DNA of 64,000 nt from contig CACMRM010000005.1 of NCBI GenBank assembly GCA_902616145.1, forward strand, positions 34,287 through 98,286, written 5' to 3'. The position numbers and the translations under genes were made by a program. Below the pieces are notes generated by a model. The model did not search any database and was not told where the DNA came from. It was given only the letters and a program-made list of their open reading frames with translations. Origin of the DNA: an uncultured Pelagibacteraceae bacterium. GTDB lineage: Bacteria > Pseudomonadota > Alphaproteobacteria > Pelagibacterales > Pelagibacteraceae. Of the stretch, positions 1-9,402 are shown piece by piece (the stretch's first letter is position 1; the number at the start of each line of letters is the position of its first letter).

Positions 1-792
1 TTTAGTTCTCTACTAGTTTTAACATATGATTTAAAAGTTTTTGGTGTAGCTCTAGGAACATTAATTTCAAGTTATATAACCTTAATTATTTTCACATTAT
101 TTACCTATAATTATATTATTCAAAAATTCAAAGTAATTCCTAAATTTGAAAATTTAATAGTAAAATCTAAAATACTTAAACTTTTAAATATAAATTTAGA
201 TATTTTTATAAGAACTTTATTTCTCACATTTGCTTTTCTATGGGTAACTTATCTTGGTTCAAAAATTGGAGAAGATTATTTAGCAGTTAATACAATATTA
301 ATGCAATTTATAATTTTATCATCATTCTTCTTAGATGCTTATGCATTTTCGACTGAAGGTATTGTAGGTTTCGCTGTAGGGAGAAGAAACCAAAAATCTT
401 TTTTAGAAGTTGTAAGAAATTCTATTCAGGTAAGTTTTATCACTGCTATCATTATCTCAATAATCTATTTAATTTTTTTCAAAGAAATAATTTATATCAT
501 TACTGATATTGAGATTTTAAGATTTATTTCATTTCAGCATATCTTATGGGTAATTATAATTCCACCAATTGCATGTTTTTGTTATCAATTAGATGGAATA
601 TTTATTGGAGCGTCCCAAACAAAAGAAATTAGAAATGCAATGATAGCATCTGTTTTGAGTTATATTGGAGTATCGATCTTCTTAACAAAATATCTAGACA
701 ATCACGGTATTTGGTTATCTCTTTTATTATTTATGATATTTAGGTCTTTGACTTTACAATATTATTTTAAAAATATTTTGAAAAAATTCTAA
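1..792 (+). CDS. MATE family efflux transporter (3' part)
   Basis: The reading frame is open through the left edge, so this is the C-terminal part (about 263 residues) of a longer membrane protein; the ATG at 301 is internal. The visible part has about seven hydrophobic helices and ends in a basic tail. The stretch around FFLDAYAFSTEGIVGFAVGRR matches the second half of DinF-like MATE exporters, which use Na+ or H+ to expel organic cations or drugs. The family call comes from this motif and the helix pattern. The substrate cannot be told. The next gene starts on the base after the stop codon, so the two are probably co-transcribed. Confidence 0.8.
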   Translation, partial: FSSLLVLTYDLKVFGVALGTLISSYITLIIFTLFTYNYIIQKFKVIPKFENLIVKSKILKLLNINLDIFIRTLFLTFAFLWVTYLGSKIGEDYLAVNTILMQFIILSSFFLDAYAFSTEGIVGFAVGRRNQKSFLEVVRNSIQVSFITAIIISIIYLIFFKEIIYIITDIEILRFISFQHILWVIIIPPIACFCYQLDGIFIGASQTKEIRNAMIASVLSYIGVSIFLTKYLDNHGIWLSLLLFMIFRSLTLQYYFKNILKKF

Positions 793-1656
793 ATGCAATT
801 TTTATATAAAATACCTGGTTATATTCTACTCTTATTTGGCGGTTTTTGTTTAAGCTGGGGAGGATTTATTATTAGATCTTTTGAAGAGGTAAGTATTTGG
901 CAAATATTATTTTTAAGATCTTTTTTTTTCCTTTTAGCTCTAATAGCTTTTCTTTTTGTAACTTATAAAAAAAATACCTTTAATATTATTAAAGAGTCTG
1001 GCCTTCCAGGTTTATTAGGAGGTTTTGTTTTATCATTTAGCTTTGTTGCTTTTGTAGTTGCAATGAGCAATACAACAGTAGCAAATGTCGTTTTTATTAT
1101 AAGCACACAAACTATGTTTCTGGCAATATTTGGATATTTTTATCTAAAAGAAAAAGTTTCTTTAATCGGCTTAATATCAATCCTTCTTGCCATGAGCGGT
1201 ATTATTATAATGGTTGGAGACTCTATTTCAGGCGGATCATTATTTGGGAACATGGTGGCGTTAGCAATCCCAATAAATTTTGCGATTTTAGTAATGATAA
1301 TTAGAAAAAATACCAAAGTTGATATGGTTCCTGCAATTTTTTATTCTGGAATATTTAGTTTGATTTACGGTTTTTTCTTAGCAGAGTCCTTTGAATTCAC
1401 TAAACATGATCTATGGATGGGTTTTCTTCTTGGAGTTCCGCAATTAGCAGTTAGCTTTATTTGTATAACAATCGGATCAAGAACAGTTGAGTCAGCAACA
1501 GTTGGAATTTTGATGTTGATGGAAACTTTATGTGCGCCTCTTTGGGTATGGTTATTTTTAAATGAAATTCCTCCAATTAGTGTATTTATAGGTGGCGCAG
1601 TCATTATTTCGGCAATAATATTGAAGAGTTTTGACAAAAAACATAGCAAGACTTGA
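793..1656 (+). CDS. DMT superfamily (EamA) permease
   Basis: The protein has 287 residues and about ten hydrophobic helices arranged as two EamA repeats. The first half carries the SWGGFIIRSFE and WQILFLRSFFF segments typical of the first repeat, and the second half ends in FIGGAVIISAIIL. DMT permeases of this size move small metabolites or amino acids across the inner membrane, but the substrate is unknown. It directly abuts the MATE gene upstream. The glycine riboswitch and gcvT follow, but the riboswitch belongs to gcvT rather than to this gene. Confidence 0.85.
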   Translation: MQFLYKIPGYILLLFGGFCLSWGGFIIRSFEEVSIWQILFLRSFFFLLALIAFLFVTYKKNTFNIIKESGLPGLLGGFVLSFSFVAFVVAMSNTTVANVVFIISTQTMFLAIFGYFYLKEKVSLIGLISILLAMSGIIIMVGDSISGGSLFGNMVALAIPINFAILVMIIRKNTKVDMVPAIFYSGIFSLIYGFFLAESFEFTKHDLWMGFLLGVPQLAVSFICITIGSRTVESATVGILMLMETLCAPLWVWLFLNEIPPISVFIGGAVIISAIILKSFDKKHSKT

Positions 1657-1682
1657 ATAATTTGCATTTGACTTTTTACTGT
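1653..1682 (+). promoter_or_regulatory. candidate promoter of the gcv operon
   Basis: TTGAAT at 1653-1658 and TACTGT at 1677-1682 are 18 bases apart, just upstream of the riboswitch. A transcript would start near 1689, at the first base-paired element of the leader. The match to the sigma-70 consensus is moderate and AT-rich sequence gives many chance matches. Confidence 0.35.
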
Positions 1683-1687
1683 ATTTA

Positions 1688-1860
1688 GAGGAGAGTCCTC
1701 TGCGTAACGGGAGAGACCATTTAGGCGCCGAAGGAGCAACCACCCCGGAAACTCTCAGGCAAAAGGACCGTTACCGTAATAACTCTGGAAAGCAGGCGGA
1801 AGCCTCACCGAAGGATTAAATCTCTCAGGTACATAGACAGATGGGGTTAGATAAGAGTTA
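1688..1860 (+). promoter_or_regulatory. tandem glycine riboswitch of gcvT
   Basis: Two glycine aptamers lie in series. Aptamer 1 is closed by a 7-bp helix (1704-1710 with 1768-1774) and holds the conserved GGGAGAGACC, GCCGAAGGAGCAA and ACTCTCAGGCAAAAGGACCG blocks. Aptamer 2 follows after a short linker, with CACCGAAGGATTAAA and TCTCTCAGGTACA blocks and a terminal GGGGTT. Its closing strand AACTCT at 1781-1786 can pair either with GGGGTT at 1843-1848 or, extended by one base, with AGAGTTA at 1854-1860 directly before the gcvT start codon. This suggests that glycine frees the ribosome entry site and turns the operon on. A leader hairpin AGAGGA/TCCTCT precedes aptamer 1. Confidence 0.95.
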
Positions 1861-1862
1861 TT

Positions 1863-2957
1863 ATGGAAGTACAAAAAACAGCTTTATATAATTATCATAA
1901 AAACCTAGGGGCAAAATTTGTTCCATTCGCTGGCTATGAAATGCCAATCCAATATAAAGATGGTATTGTTAAAGAACATATTTCTACAAGAACACACGCT
2001 GGATTTTTTGATGTGTCACATATGGGACAATTTTTTTTAGAAGGGGATGAAACATTAATAGAGTCTTTAGAAAAAATTATACCAGCAGATTTAAAAAATT
2101 TGAAAATTAACCATTCAAAATATTCTTTTTTACTGAATAACGAAGGTGGAATAATTGATGATTTAATTATTACAAGAACAGAAAAAGGTTTTTGTATAAT
2201 CTTAAATGCAGCTTGTAAGGAAAACGATATTAAACAAATTTCACAATTTTTAAAAAAAAATCATAAACATCTTTTAAACAACGATTTGTCTTTAATAGCG
2301 TTACAAGGTCCAAAATCTGTGGAGATTTTAGAAAAACTAATTCCAGGTGTTGCTAATTTAAAATTTATGACTGGAAGTAATTTTGAGTATGAAGGTGAAA
2401 ATCTTTATGTAACAAGATCTGGATATACAGGTGAAGATGGTTTTGAAATCTCAATTTCAAACACAAAAGTTGAAAAGCTCGTCGATTATTTAATTTCAAA
2501 TGAAGTTAAACCGATAGGTTTAGGTGCTAGAGATACATTGAGATTAGAGGCAGGTCTGTGTTTATATGGTCATGATTTAAATGAAAAAATAAATCCAGTA
2601 GAGGCTAATTTAAAATGGGCTATAGCAAAAAAAAGGAAAGAAGTTGGCGGTTTTAATGGATGGGAAAAAATAAAAAATTTATTAGTAAACGGATGTGAAA
2701 AAATTAGAGTTGGTATAAAGCCTGATGGAAAAGTTATAGCTAGAGAAAATACGAAAATTTTTTCGTCAGATAATAATGAAATAGGATTCGTTACAAGCGG
2801 TACTTTTGGCCCAAGTGTGAACGCTCCAGTTGCAATGGGATATGTTAAATCAGAATTTTCTGAAATAGGGACATCTATTCAGCTTGAAGTAAGAGGAAAA
2901 AAATATGGGGGTAAGATTTCTGAACTTCCATTTTATAAAAAAAGTTATGTTAAATAA
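1863..2957 (+). CDS. gcvT: glycine cleavage system T protein (aminomethyltransferase)
   Basis: GcvT moves the one-carbon unit from the aminomethyl-lipoyl arm of H protein to tetrahydrofolate, releasing ammonia. At 364 residues it has the usual family length. Visible signatures are FDVSHMGQ near residue 49, GYTGEDGFEI near 187 and GARDTLRLEAGLCLYGHDL near 221, followed by the C-terminal barrel with NAPVAMGYV. It is first in gcvT-gcvH-gcvP, with 12 bases to gcvH, and its start codon lies 2 bases after the riboswitch. Expression is therefore expected to respond to glycine. In SAR11 bacteria glycine is both a growth requirement and a catabolic substrate, so a glycine-sensing leader fits. Confidence 0.97.
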   Translation: MEVQKTALYNYHKNLGAKFVPFAGYEMPIQYKDGIVKEHISTRTHAGFFDVSHMGQFFLEGDETLIESLEKIIPADLKNLKINHSKYSFLLNNEGGIIDDLIITRTEKGFCIILNAACKENDIKQISQFLKKNHKHLLNNDLSLIALQGPKSVEILEKLIPGVANLKFMTGSNFEYEGENLYVTRSGYTGEDGFEISISNTKVEKLVDYLISNEVKPIGLGARDTLRLEAGLCLYGHDLNEKINPVEANLKWAIAKKRKEVGGFNGWEKIKNLLVNGCEKIRVGIKPDGKVIARENTKIFSSDNNEIGFVTSGTFGPSVNAPVAMGYVKSEFSEIGTSIQLEVRGKKYGGKISELPFYKKSYVK

Positions 2958-2969
2958 GGGTAGACAAAT

Positions 2970-3350
2970 ATGAGTGAAAAAAAATTTTCTAAAAAACACG
3001 AATGGGTTTCACTGGATGGAGATGTTGCTACAGTAGGAATAACTAAGCACGCAACAGAAATGCTCGGTGACATTGTTTTTGTGGAGGTTCCTGATGCAGG
3101 AAAAGCTGTAGAAAAAGAAGGTCAAGCAGCTGTTGTAGAGTCCACTAAAGCTGCGAGTGATGTTTATTCTCCTATTTCTGGTGAAATTACTGAGGGAAAT
3201 AAAGCCATTGCAGATGACCCCGGTAGCGTAAATACTGACCCTGAAGGTGCGAGCTGGTTTTTTAAGTTAAAGATAAAAGATAAAGGTGAGTATGACTCCC
3301 TAATGTCTAAAGATGAATATGATAAATTTTGTAAGGAGAACCCAAGTTAA
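2970..3350 (+). CDS. gcvH: glycine cleavage system H protein
   Basis: H protein is the lipoyl carrier that shuttles the aminomethyl group between the P, T and L proteins. The 126 residues have the standard biotinyl-lipoyl fold pattern. The lipoylated lysine is Lys60 in [12 protein letters not shown], and [13 protein letters not shown] and [14 protein letters not shown] are further family signatures. An AGGGTAGACAA sequence precedes the ATG, and gcvP starts on the base after its stop codon, so translation is probably coupled. The L protein (lipoamide dehydrogenase) is not in this window. Confidence 0.97.
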   Translation: MSEKKFSKKHEWVSLDGDVATVGITKHATEMLGDIVFVEVPDAGKAVEKEGQAAVVESTKAASDVYSPISGEITEGNKAIADDPGSVNTDPEGASWFFKLKIKDKGEYDSLMSKDEYDKFCKENPS

Positions 3351-6218
3351 ATGATTGACGATAACTCAAAAGAATTTATTAAAAGACATATTGGTCCATC
3401 TGAAGAAGATCAGTCCAAAATGTTGCAATATGTTGGGTACAAATCATTAGAGGATTTAATGAGTAATACTGTGCCAGAAAAAATCTTATTAAAAGATGAT
3501 CTTAAAATCGATCAGCCAATGTCAGAAAACGATGCTTTGAAAAAATTAAAATCTATATCTAAAAAAAATAAAATCTTTAAAAATTTTATTGGAATGGGAT
3601 ATTACAATTCTATTACACCTAATGTAATTCTTAGAAATATTTTAGAAAATCCAGGATGGTACACATCTTATACACCTTATCAGCCTGAAGTGGCTCAAGG
3701 TCGTCTAGAAATGCTTTTAAATTTTCAACAATCGATAATTGACTTGACGGGCATGGATATAGCTAATGCTTCTTTATTAGATGAAGCAACAGCAACAGCA
3801 GAAGCAGTAGGTTTGAGCCAAAGATTAGATAAAACTAATTCAAAAAAAATATTTATTTCAAACAATTGTAATCCTCAGACGATTGATCTCATAAAGACTA
3901 GAACAAATCCTTTTGGTTTAGAATTGATCATTGGTGACGAAAAAAAAGAACTTACAAAAATTAATGAAGATATTATTTGTGGAGTTTTATCCTATCCAGG
4001 AACTTTAGGTGAAATAACAGATCCTAGTGAAAGTATTAGTCAAATACACAAAAAAAATGGAAAAGCTATCTTAGTTTGTGATTTATTGGCTTTAGCTAGA
4101 TTAAAAACTCCGGCAGAACTCGGGGCTGATATTGCTGTAGGTAGTGCTCAAAGATTTGGTATTCCAATGGGATACGGTGGGCCTCATGCAGCATTTTTTG
4201 CTACAAAAGAAGAATTTAAAAGATCAATGCCAGGAAGAATAATAGGCGTTTCAAAAGATAGACACGGAAAAAAAGCTTACAGGCTTTCTTTACAAACTAG
4301 GGAGCAACACATTAGAAGAGATAAAGCAACAAGCAATATTTGTACTGCTCAAGCATTATTAGCTATTATTTCTGCTGCCTTTGCAATTTATCATGGACCT
4401 GAAGGAATACTTAAAATAGCGAATAGAACTTCTAAATTAGCTAAAATTTTTGCTGATAGCATTAAAACAGGTGGTTACAAGATTTTATCAGACCATTTCT
4501 TCGACACCGTTACAATTAAGACCAAAGAAAAAACAAATTCTATTTATGAAGCTGCATTAAAAGAGAATATTAATCTAAGAAAAGTTGATAAAGAACATTT
4601 ATCAGTTGCTTTTGACGAAGCAAAAAAACTTGATGATGTAAATTCATTGTTAAAACTTTTTGGAGTTTCTAAAATTATCAAACAGGATATAAAGGTTGAA
4701 CTAGATAACCTTCCAAAAAATCTTTTAAGAACTTCAAAATACCTAACCCATCCAGTTTTTAACAAATACCATTCCGAAACTGAAATGCTTAGATATCTAA
4801 AGAAACTAGAAGATTGTGATATTGCACTGAATAGATCAATGATCGCTTTAGGATCTTGTACAATGAAACTTAATGCAACAGCAGAATTAATTCCAATTAC
4901 TTGGAAAGAGTTTTCACTTCCACATCCTTTTGTTCCTACAAATCAAATGGAGGGTTATAAAATTCTTTTTAATGATTTAATAAATGATCTGAAAGAAATT
5001 ACTGGATATGATGCAGTTTCTTTACAGCCTAACTCTGGAGCTCAAGGGGAGTATGCAGGTCTAATGACTATAAGAAAATTTCATAAGAATAATAAACAAG
5101 ACAATCGTAACGTTTGTCTAATTCCGGATTCAGCTCACGGAACTAATCCAGCAAGTGCCCAAATGTGCGGGATGAAAGTGGTTGTAGTCAATTGTGACGA
5201 CGACGGAAATGTTGATATAGACGATCTTAAAAATAAAGCCGAAAAACACTCAAAAGATTTGGCTGCTTTAATGGTAACTTATCCTTCTACCCATGGAGTA
5301 TTCGAGGAAAAAATTATGGATATTTGTGAAGTTATTCATAAGCATGGTGGACAAGTTTATATGGATGGAGCAAATCTAAATGCACTTGTAGGTGTTGCAA
5401 AACCAGGGAAATTTGGACCGGATGTTTGTCACATCAATTTACATAAAACATTTTGTATACCTCACGGAGGAGGCGGACCAGGAATGGGTCCAATTGCTTG
5501 TGCTAAACACTTAGCTGATTTTTTACCAACACACGAAATTATTAAAGAAGCTGGCCCTAAGAATGGAATGGGAGCTGTATCAGCTGCTCCATGGGGAAGT
5601 TCAAGTATACTTCCAATATCTTGGATGTATATAAAGATGATGGGTGCTGAAGGATTGAAAAAAGCGTCACAAGTTTCGATTTTAAATGCAAATTATATTT
5701 CAAAAAAATTATCCAAAGATTATAAAGTTCTTTACACTGGCAAAAATGGAAATGTTGCACACGAATGCATAATTGATATCCGACCAATTAAAGCAAGTTC
5801 GGGTATCTCTGAGGAGGATCTAGCAAAAAGACTAATTGATTTTGGCTACCATGCCCCAACAATGTCATGGCCTGTTGCTGGTACAATCATGATTGAGCCA
5901 ACTGAAAGTGAAAATTTAGAAGAGATTGATAAATTTTGTAATGCACTTATAAAAATTAAAAAAGAGATAAACTTAGTAGAATCATCAAAGTTTGACAAAA
6001 TAGATAACCCGCTGAAAAATGCACCTCATACTTATGTTGAATTAGCTTCTAGTGAGTGGAAGCACGCTTACACTAGAGAGGAAGCAGCTTTTCCAACTGA
6101 GTACGTAAAAAATAATAAATACTGGGCACCGGTTGCTAGAGTAGATAACGTTTTTGGAGATAGAAATTTAGTATGTTCATGTCCTTCAATGGATGAATAT
6201 AAAGATGAAGCCGCTTAA
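3351..6218 (+). CDS. gcvP: glycine dehydrogenase (decarboxylating), P protein
   Basis: The P protein decarboxylates glycine with pyridoxal phosphate and loads the aminomethyl group on H protein. At 955 residues it is the fused single-chain form, with two homologous halves as in most Proteobacteria, and not the split GcvPA/GcvPB form. The N-terminal signature FKRHIGPS is near residue 10. The cofactor lysine is Lys699 in INLHKTFCIPHGGGGPG. The glycine-rich loop after it is intact. It is the last gene of the riboswitch-controlled operon, and the next gene starts 9 bases downstream without an obvious terminator. Confidence 0.97.
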   Translation: MIDDNSKEFIKRHIGPSEEDQSKMLQYVGYKSLEDLMSNTVPEKILLKDDLKIDQPMSENDALKKLKSISKKNKIFKNFIGMGYYNSITPNVILRNILENPGWYTSYTPYQPEVAQGRLEMLLNFQQSIIDLTGMDIANASLLDEATATAEAVGLSQRLDKTNSKKIFISNNCNPQTIDLIKTRTNPFGLELIIGDEKKELTKINEDIICGVLSYPGTLGEITDPSESISQIHKKNGKAILVCDLLALARLKTPAELGADIAVGSAQRFGIPMGYGGPHAAFFATKEEFKRSMPGRIIGVSKDRHGKKAYRLSLQTREQHIRRDKATSNICTAQALLAIISAAFAIYHGPEGILKIANRTSKLAKIFADSIKTGGYKILSDHFFDTVTIKTKEKTNSIYEAALKENINLRKVDKEHLSVAFDEAKKLDDVNSLLKLFGVSKIIKQDIKVELDNLPKNLLRTSKYLTHPVFNKYHSETEMLRYLKKLEDCDIALNRSMIALGSCTMKLNATAELIPITWKEFSLPHPFVPTNQMEGYKILFNDLINDLKEITGYDAVSLQPNSGAQGEYAGLMTIRKFHKNNKQDNRNVCLIPDSAHGTNPASAQMCGMKVVVVNCDDDGNVDIDDLKNKAEKHSKDLAALMVTYPSTHGVFEEKIMDICEVIHKHGGQVYMDGANLNALVGVAKPGKFGPDVCHINLHKTFCIPHGGGGPGMGPIACAKHLADFLPTHEIIKEAGPKNGMGAVSAAPWGSSSILPISWMYIKMMGAEGLKKASQVSILNANYISKKLSKDYKVLYTGKNGNVAHECIIDIRPIKASSGISEEDLAKRLIDFGYHAPTMSWPVAGTIMIEPTESENLEEIDKFCNALIKIKKEINLVESSKFDKIDNPLKNAPHTYVELASSEWKHAYTREEAAFPTEYVKNNKYWAPVARVDNVFGDRNLVCSCPSMDEYKDEAA

Positions 6219-6227
6219 TTTTTTTTA

Positions 6228-7454
6228 ATGAAAGTTGCTGTTATCGGCTCAGGTATCTCAGGATTATCTTCTGCATATTTTCTCTCGAAAAAATATAAAG
6301 TTGATCTGTACGAAAAAGACGATCACTTCGGAGGACATTCTTTCACTTATGAGATTAAAGAAGATGATAAGATTGTTCCAGTAGATCTAGGTTTTATTGT
6401 TTTTAATGAGGTTACTTATCCAAATTTAGTAAAATTTTTCAACGAATTAAATGTTCCCTACGAAAAAAGCGACATGTCATTTTCTGTATCAATTCAGAAT
6501 AGCAATGTTGAATATAGTGGTAGTGGTCTAGGCGGCATCTTTGCTAATAAATTCAATTTTCTTGATTTAAAATTTTTAAATATGATTAGAGAAATAATAA
6601 CATTTTATAAAAACGCTCCAAAATTACTTAAAAGTGAAATTAAAGAGGAAACTCTCGGTAGTTTTCTTAACAAAAAAAAATTATCTAACTACTTTATCAA
6701 TTATCACTTAATACCTATGGTTGCAGCTATATGGTCAATGCCATTTAATAAAGCAAAGGAAATGCCATTAAAATTTTTTTTAAATTTTTTTACTAATCAT
6801 GGATTATTTAAATTTAAAAATAGACCACAATGGTACACAGTTTCGAACAGAAGTAGAGCTTACGTAAAAAAAGTAACAGAAAAAATTAGTGGAGAAGTTT
6901 TTAAAAATTATAAAGTAGATAAGGTAATTAGAAGTAATGACAACGTAAGAGTGATTATTGGCAATGAATATGTTGACTATGATCAAGTAGTTTTAGCCTC
7001 ACATGCAGACCAAAGTTTAAGAATGTTAGAAAAACCTACTGAACAAGAAAAAAATATATTGGAAAAATTTAATTATGTGAAAAATGAAGCTTATCTACAT
7101 ACCGATGACAAATTAATGCCTCGTAAAAAAAGGGCTTGGTCTAGTTGGAATTCAGTCTCAGATGGCGAAAAGACATGCATTACCTATTGGTTAAACAAAC
7201 TACAAAATTTAGGTACATCCAAAGACTATTTTTTAACCTTAAACCCCATTTGTAAAATCAATGAAAATTTTGTTATAAAAAAAATTAATTTTACTCACCC
7301 CTATTTGAACTCAAAGAATACTGTGCTTCAAAAAGATTTGAAGCTAATACAAGGAAAAAAAAGAACTTGGTTTTGTGGAAGTTATTTTGGTTACGGTTTT
7401 CACGAAGATGGATTAAAATCGTCTATAGATTTAATAAATAACTTTAAAATTTGA
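6228..7454 (+). CDS. FAD-dependent amine-oxidase-like protein (COG2907 type)
   Basis: The 408-residue protein begins with a Rossmann dinucleotide-binding motif, VIGSGISGLSSAYFL (residues 4-18), followed by YEKDDHFGGHS, as in flavin amine oxidases and phytoene-desaturase relatives. The C-terminal FAD contact GSYFGYGFHEDGLKSS is present. Proteins of this group are regularly encoded next to DUF1365 and cyclopropane-fatty-acid synthase genes, exactly as here, and are thought to act in the same fatty-acid modification pathway, possibly in making branched or furan-type fatty acids. The substrate is not known from the sequence. It overlaps the next gene by four bases, so it is part of one operon running to about 10509. 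Confidence 0.85.
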   Translation: MKVAVIGSGISGLSSAYFLSKKYKVDLYEKDDHFGGHSFTYEIKEDDKIVPVDLGFIVFNEVTYPNLVKFFNELNVPYEKSDMSFSVSIQNSNVEYSGSGLGGIFANKFNFLDLKFLNMIREIITFYKNAPKLLKSEIKEETLGSFLNKKKLSNYFINYHLIPMVAAIWSMPFNKAKEMPLKFFLNFFTNHGLFKFKNRPQWYTVSNRSRAYVKKVTEKISGEVFKNYKVDKVIRSNDNVRVIIGNEYVDYDQVVLASHADQSLRMLEKPTEQEKNILEKFNYVKNEAYLHTDDKLMPRKKRAWSSWNSVSDGEKTCITYWLNKLQNLGTSKDYFLTLNPICKINENFVIKKINFTHPYLNSKNTVLQKDLKLIQGKKRTWFCGSYFGYGFHEDGLKSSIDLINNFKI

Positions 7455-8212
7455 TGAATTCCTGCATTTATAATGGCGAAGTAACTCATACAAGATTTAA
7501 ACCTGTTAGACATTTTTTAAAATATAAAACTTTCTCATTATTAGTTGATTTAGATGAAATCAATCAATTAGACAGATCAATAAATATATTTTCTCATAAT
7601 AAGTTTAATATTTTCAGCTTTTACGACAAAGATCATGGAGAACGTGACGGAAGTAATTTAAAAGATTGGGTTCTTAAAAATATTAGCAGGTTCAATATAG
7701 AAGGTAAAATTAATAAAATTAAAATACTTTGTTATCCAAGAATTTTTGGCTATGTGTTCAATCCTTTAAGTATTTTTTATTGTTATGAGAAAAATAAATT
7801 AAAAGCAATTTTTTACGAGGTAAAAAATACTTTCAATGAGCAGCATACTTATATTTTTAAGATTAAAGAGAGTGAGGAAATAGCTCAAAAATGTAAAAAA
7901 AAGTTTTATGTATCACCATTTATGGATATGGAAACTTACTATAATTTTAAATTGCTTAATCCCAATGATAAACTTTCAGTCTTTATTAAACAAACAGACT
8001 CAATAGGAACAATTTTAACAGCCACTCAAACAGGAGAGAGAAAAAAATTTAACACTAAACAACTTATAGTTAATCTTTTTAAATACCCTTTGATGACGCT
8101 TAAAATTATCACTTCGATACATTTTGAAGCATTACTTTTGTGGAAAAAAGGGGCAATATACAGAAAAAGAAATACAAAATTAAAAAATAATTTAAGTTAC
8201 GAAGAATATTAA
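7451..8212 (+). CDS. DUF1365 family protein
   Basis: The 253 residues match DUF1365: an N-terminal YNGEVTHTRFKPVRHFLKYKTF block, the central YPRIFGYVFNPLSIFYCYE motif near residue 97, and EVKNTFNEQHTY followed by KKFYVSPFMDMETYYNF. No enzymatic mechanism is established for the family. Its near-constant neighbours are the FAD protein upstream and cfa downstream, which overlap it by four bases and by one base here. A role in membrane fatty-acid modification is inferred from that context only. Confidence 0.88.
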   Translation: MMNSCIYNGEVTHTRFKPVRHFLKYKTFSLLVDLDEINQLDRSINIFSHNKFNIFSFYDKDHGERDGSNLKDWVLKNISRFNIEGKINKIKILCYPRIFGYVFNPLSIFYCYEKNKLKAIFYEVKNTFNEQHTYIFKIKESEEIAQKCKKKFYVSPFMDMETYYNFKLLNPNDKLSVFIKQTDSIGTILTATQTGERKKFNTKQLIVNLFKYPLMTLKIITSIHFEALLLWKKGAIYRKRNTKLKNNLSYEEY

Positions 8213-9402
8213 TGAGTTTAATAAAAATTTCAGAAAAATTTGTCTTAAACAAATTAAAGAATATTTCACAAGGAAATCTTAAACTTATAAATTATGATGG
8301 AAAAGTTTTTCATTTTGGTGATTTAGAGAGCAAATTATACTCAGATATCAAAATTAACAATCCTAATTTTTTCTTAAACGTCGTTATGGGAGGAAGCTCA
8401 GCCTTAGGAGAAGCTCATATGAAAAAAGATTTTTATACCTCAAATTTAACAAATTTAATTGAACTTACGGCGAGAAACATCAACACAATTTATTCTTTTT
8501 CAGGTAGTTTAAAATTGCAAAAAATAAAAAATTTTTTAAAAAAAATATTTGCATCCAATACAAAATCTAAAAGTATAAAATATATTTCAAAACATTATGA
8601 TTTAGGGAATGAATTTTTTTCAATGTGGCTTGATAAATCTCTTACTTATTCAAGCGCGGTCTATAAAAACGAGAAAGATGATTTAGAAATTGCTCAAAAA
8701 AATAAATTTCAAGAGCTTATAAATTTGATGAATATTAGAGATGGTAACAAGGTTTTGGAGATAGGATGTGGTTGGGGCGGTTTTGCCGAATTTTTAGCTA
8801 AAAACTACGATGTAAGTGTGGACTGTATCACGATTTCAAAAAATCAATATGAATTTACTAAAAAGAAGATTTTTGACTCAGGGTTAAACAACAAAGTTAC
8901 TGTTAAGTTTTTAGACTATAGAGATCTTAACGAAAAGTACGATCATGTAGCTTCGATAGAAATGATAGAGGCTGTTGGTGAAAAATATATGGATCAATAT
9001 TTTGGCACAATAAAAAAAGTACTTAATAATAATGGCACTGCTGCTATTCAAGGTATTGTGATAAAAGATGACTTATTCGAAAGATATAGAGCAAATGAGG
9101 ATTTTATTCAAAAATATATATTTCCTGGTGGATTTTTACCTTCAGTTAAATTTATGAAAAATATAATTAAAAAAAACGAACTTAAACTAGAAAAAATTAA
9201 TACTTACTCTGATGATTATGCCAAAACTTTAGCAACATGGAGAGAAAATTTTTTAGGCGTTTGGGAAAAAATTAGCCCACTTGGTTTTGATGATTATTTC
9301 AAGCGTATGTGGGAATTTTACTTATCTTATTGTGAAGGCGGTTTTAAGTCTAGAAACATTAACTTGATTCAATTCTCTATGTCTAATAGATATTCGTCAT
9401 GA
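8212..9402 (+). CDS. cfa: cyclopropane-fatty-acyl-phospholipid synthase family methyltransferase
   Basis: This SAM-dependent enzyme adds a carbon to the double bond of unsaturated acyl chains in membrane phospholipids. The 396 residues show an N-terminal lipid-binding domain, the SKHYDLGNEFFSMWLD entry motif, and the SAM site VLEIGCGWGGFAEFLA near residue 180. EMIEAVGEKYMDQYF and YCEGGFKSRNINLIQFSM near the end are also diagnostic. The start codon overlaps the DUF1365 stop codon (TAATG). Paralogues in this operon type may instead methylate acyl chains on the way to furan fatty acids, so the exact product is uncertain. Confidence 0.9.
   Translation: MSLIKISEKFVLNKLKNISQGNLKLINYDGKVFHFGDLESKLYSDIKINNPNFFLNVVMGGSSALGEAHMKKDFYTSNLTNLIELTARNINTIYSFSGSLKLQKIKNFLKKIFASNTKSKSIKYISKHYDLGNEFFSMWLDKSLTYSSAVYKNEKDDLEIAQKNKFQELINLMNIRDGNKVLEIGCGWGGFAEFLAKNYDVSVDCITISKNQYEFTKKKIFDSGLNNKVTVKFLDYRDLNEKYDHVASIEMIEAVGEKYMDQYFGTIKKVLNNNGTAAIQGIVIKDDLFERYRANEDFIQKYIFPGGFLPSVKFMKNIIKKNELKLEKINTYSDDYAKTLATWRENFLGVWEKISPLGFDDYFKRMWEFYLSYCEGGFKSRNINLIQFSMSNRYSS

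Noticed and set aside
1365..1743. Minus-strand frames opposite the DMT permease end and the riboswitch
   Set aside because: They run through the riboswitch aptamers and the permease gene; no family resemblance and no promoter or ribosome binding site.
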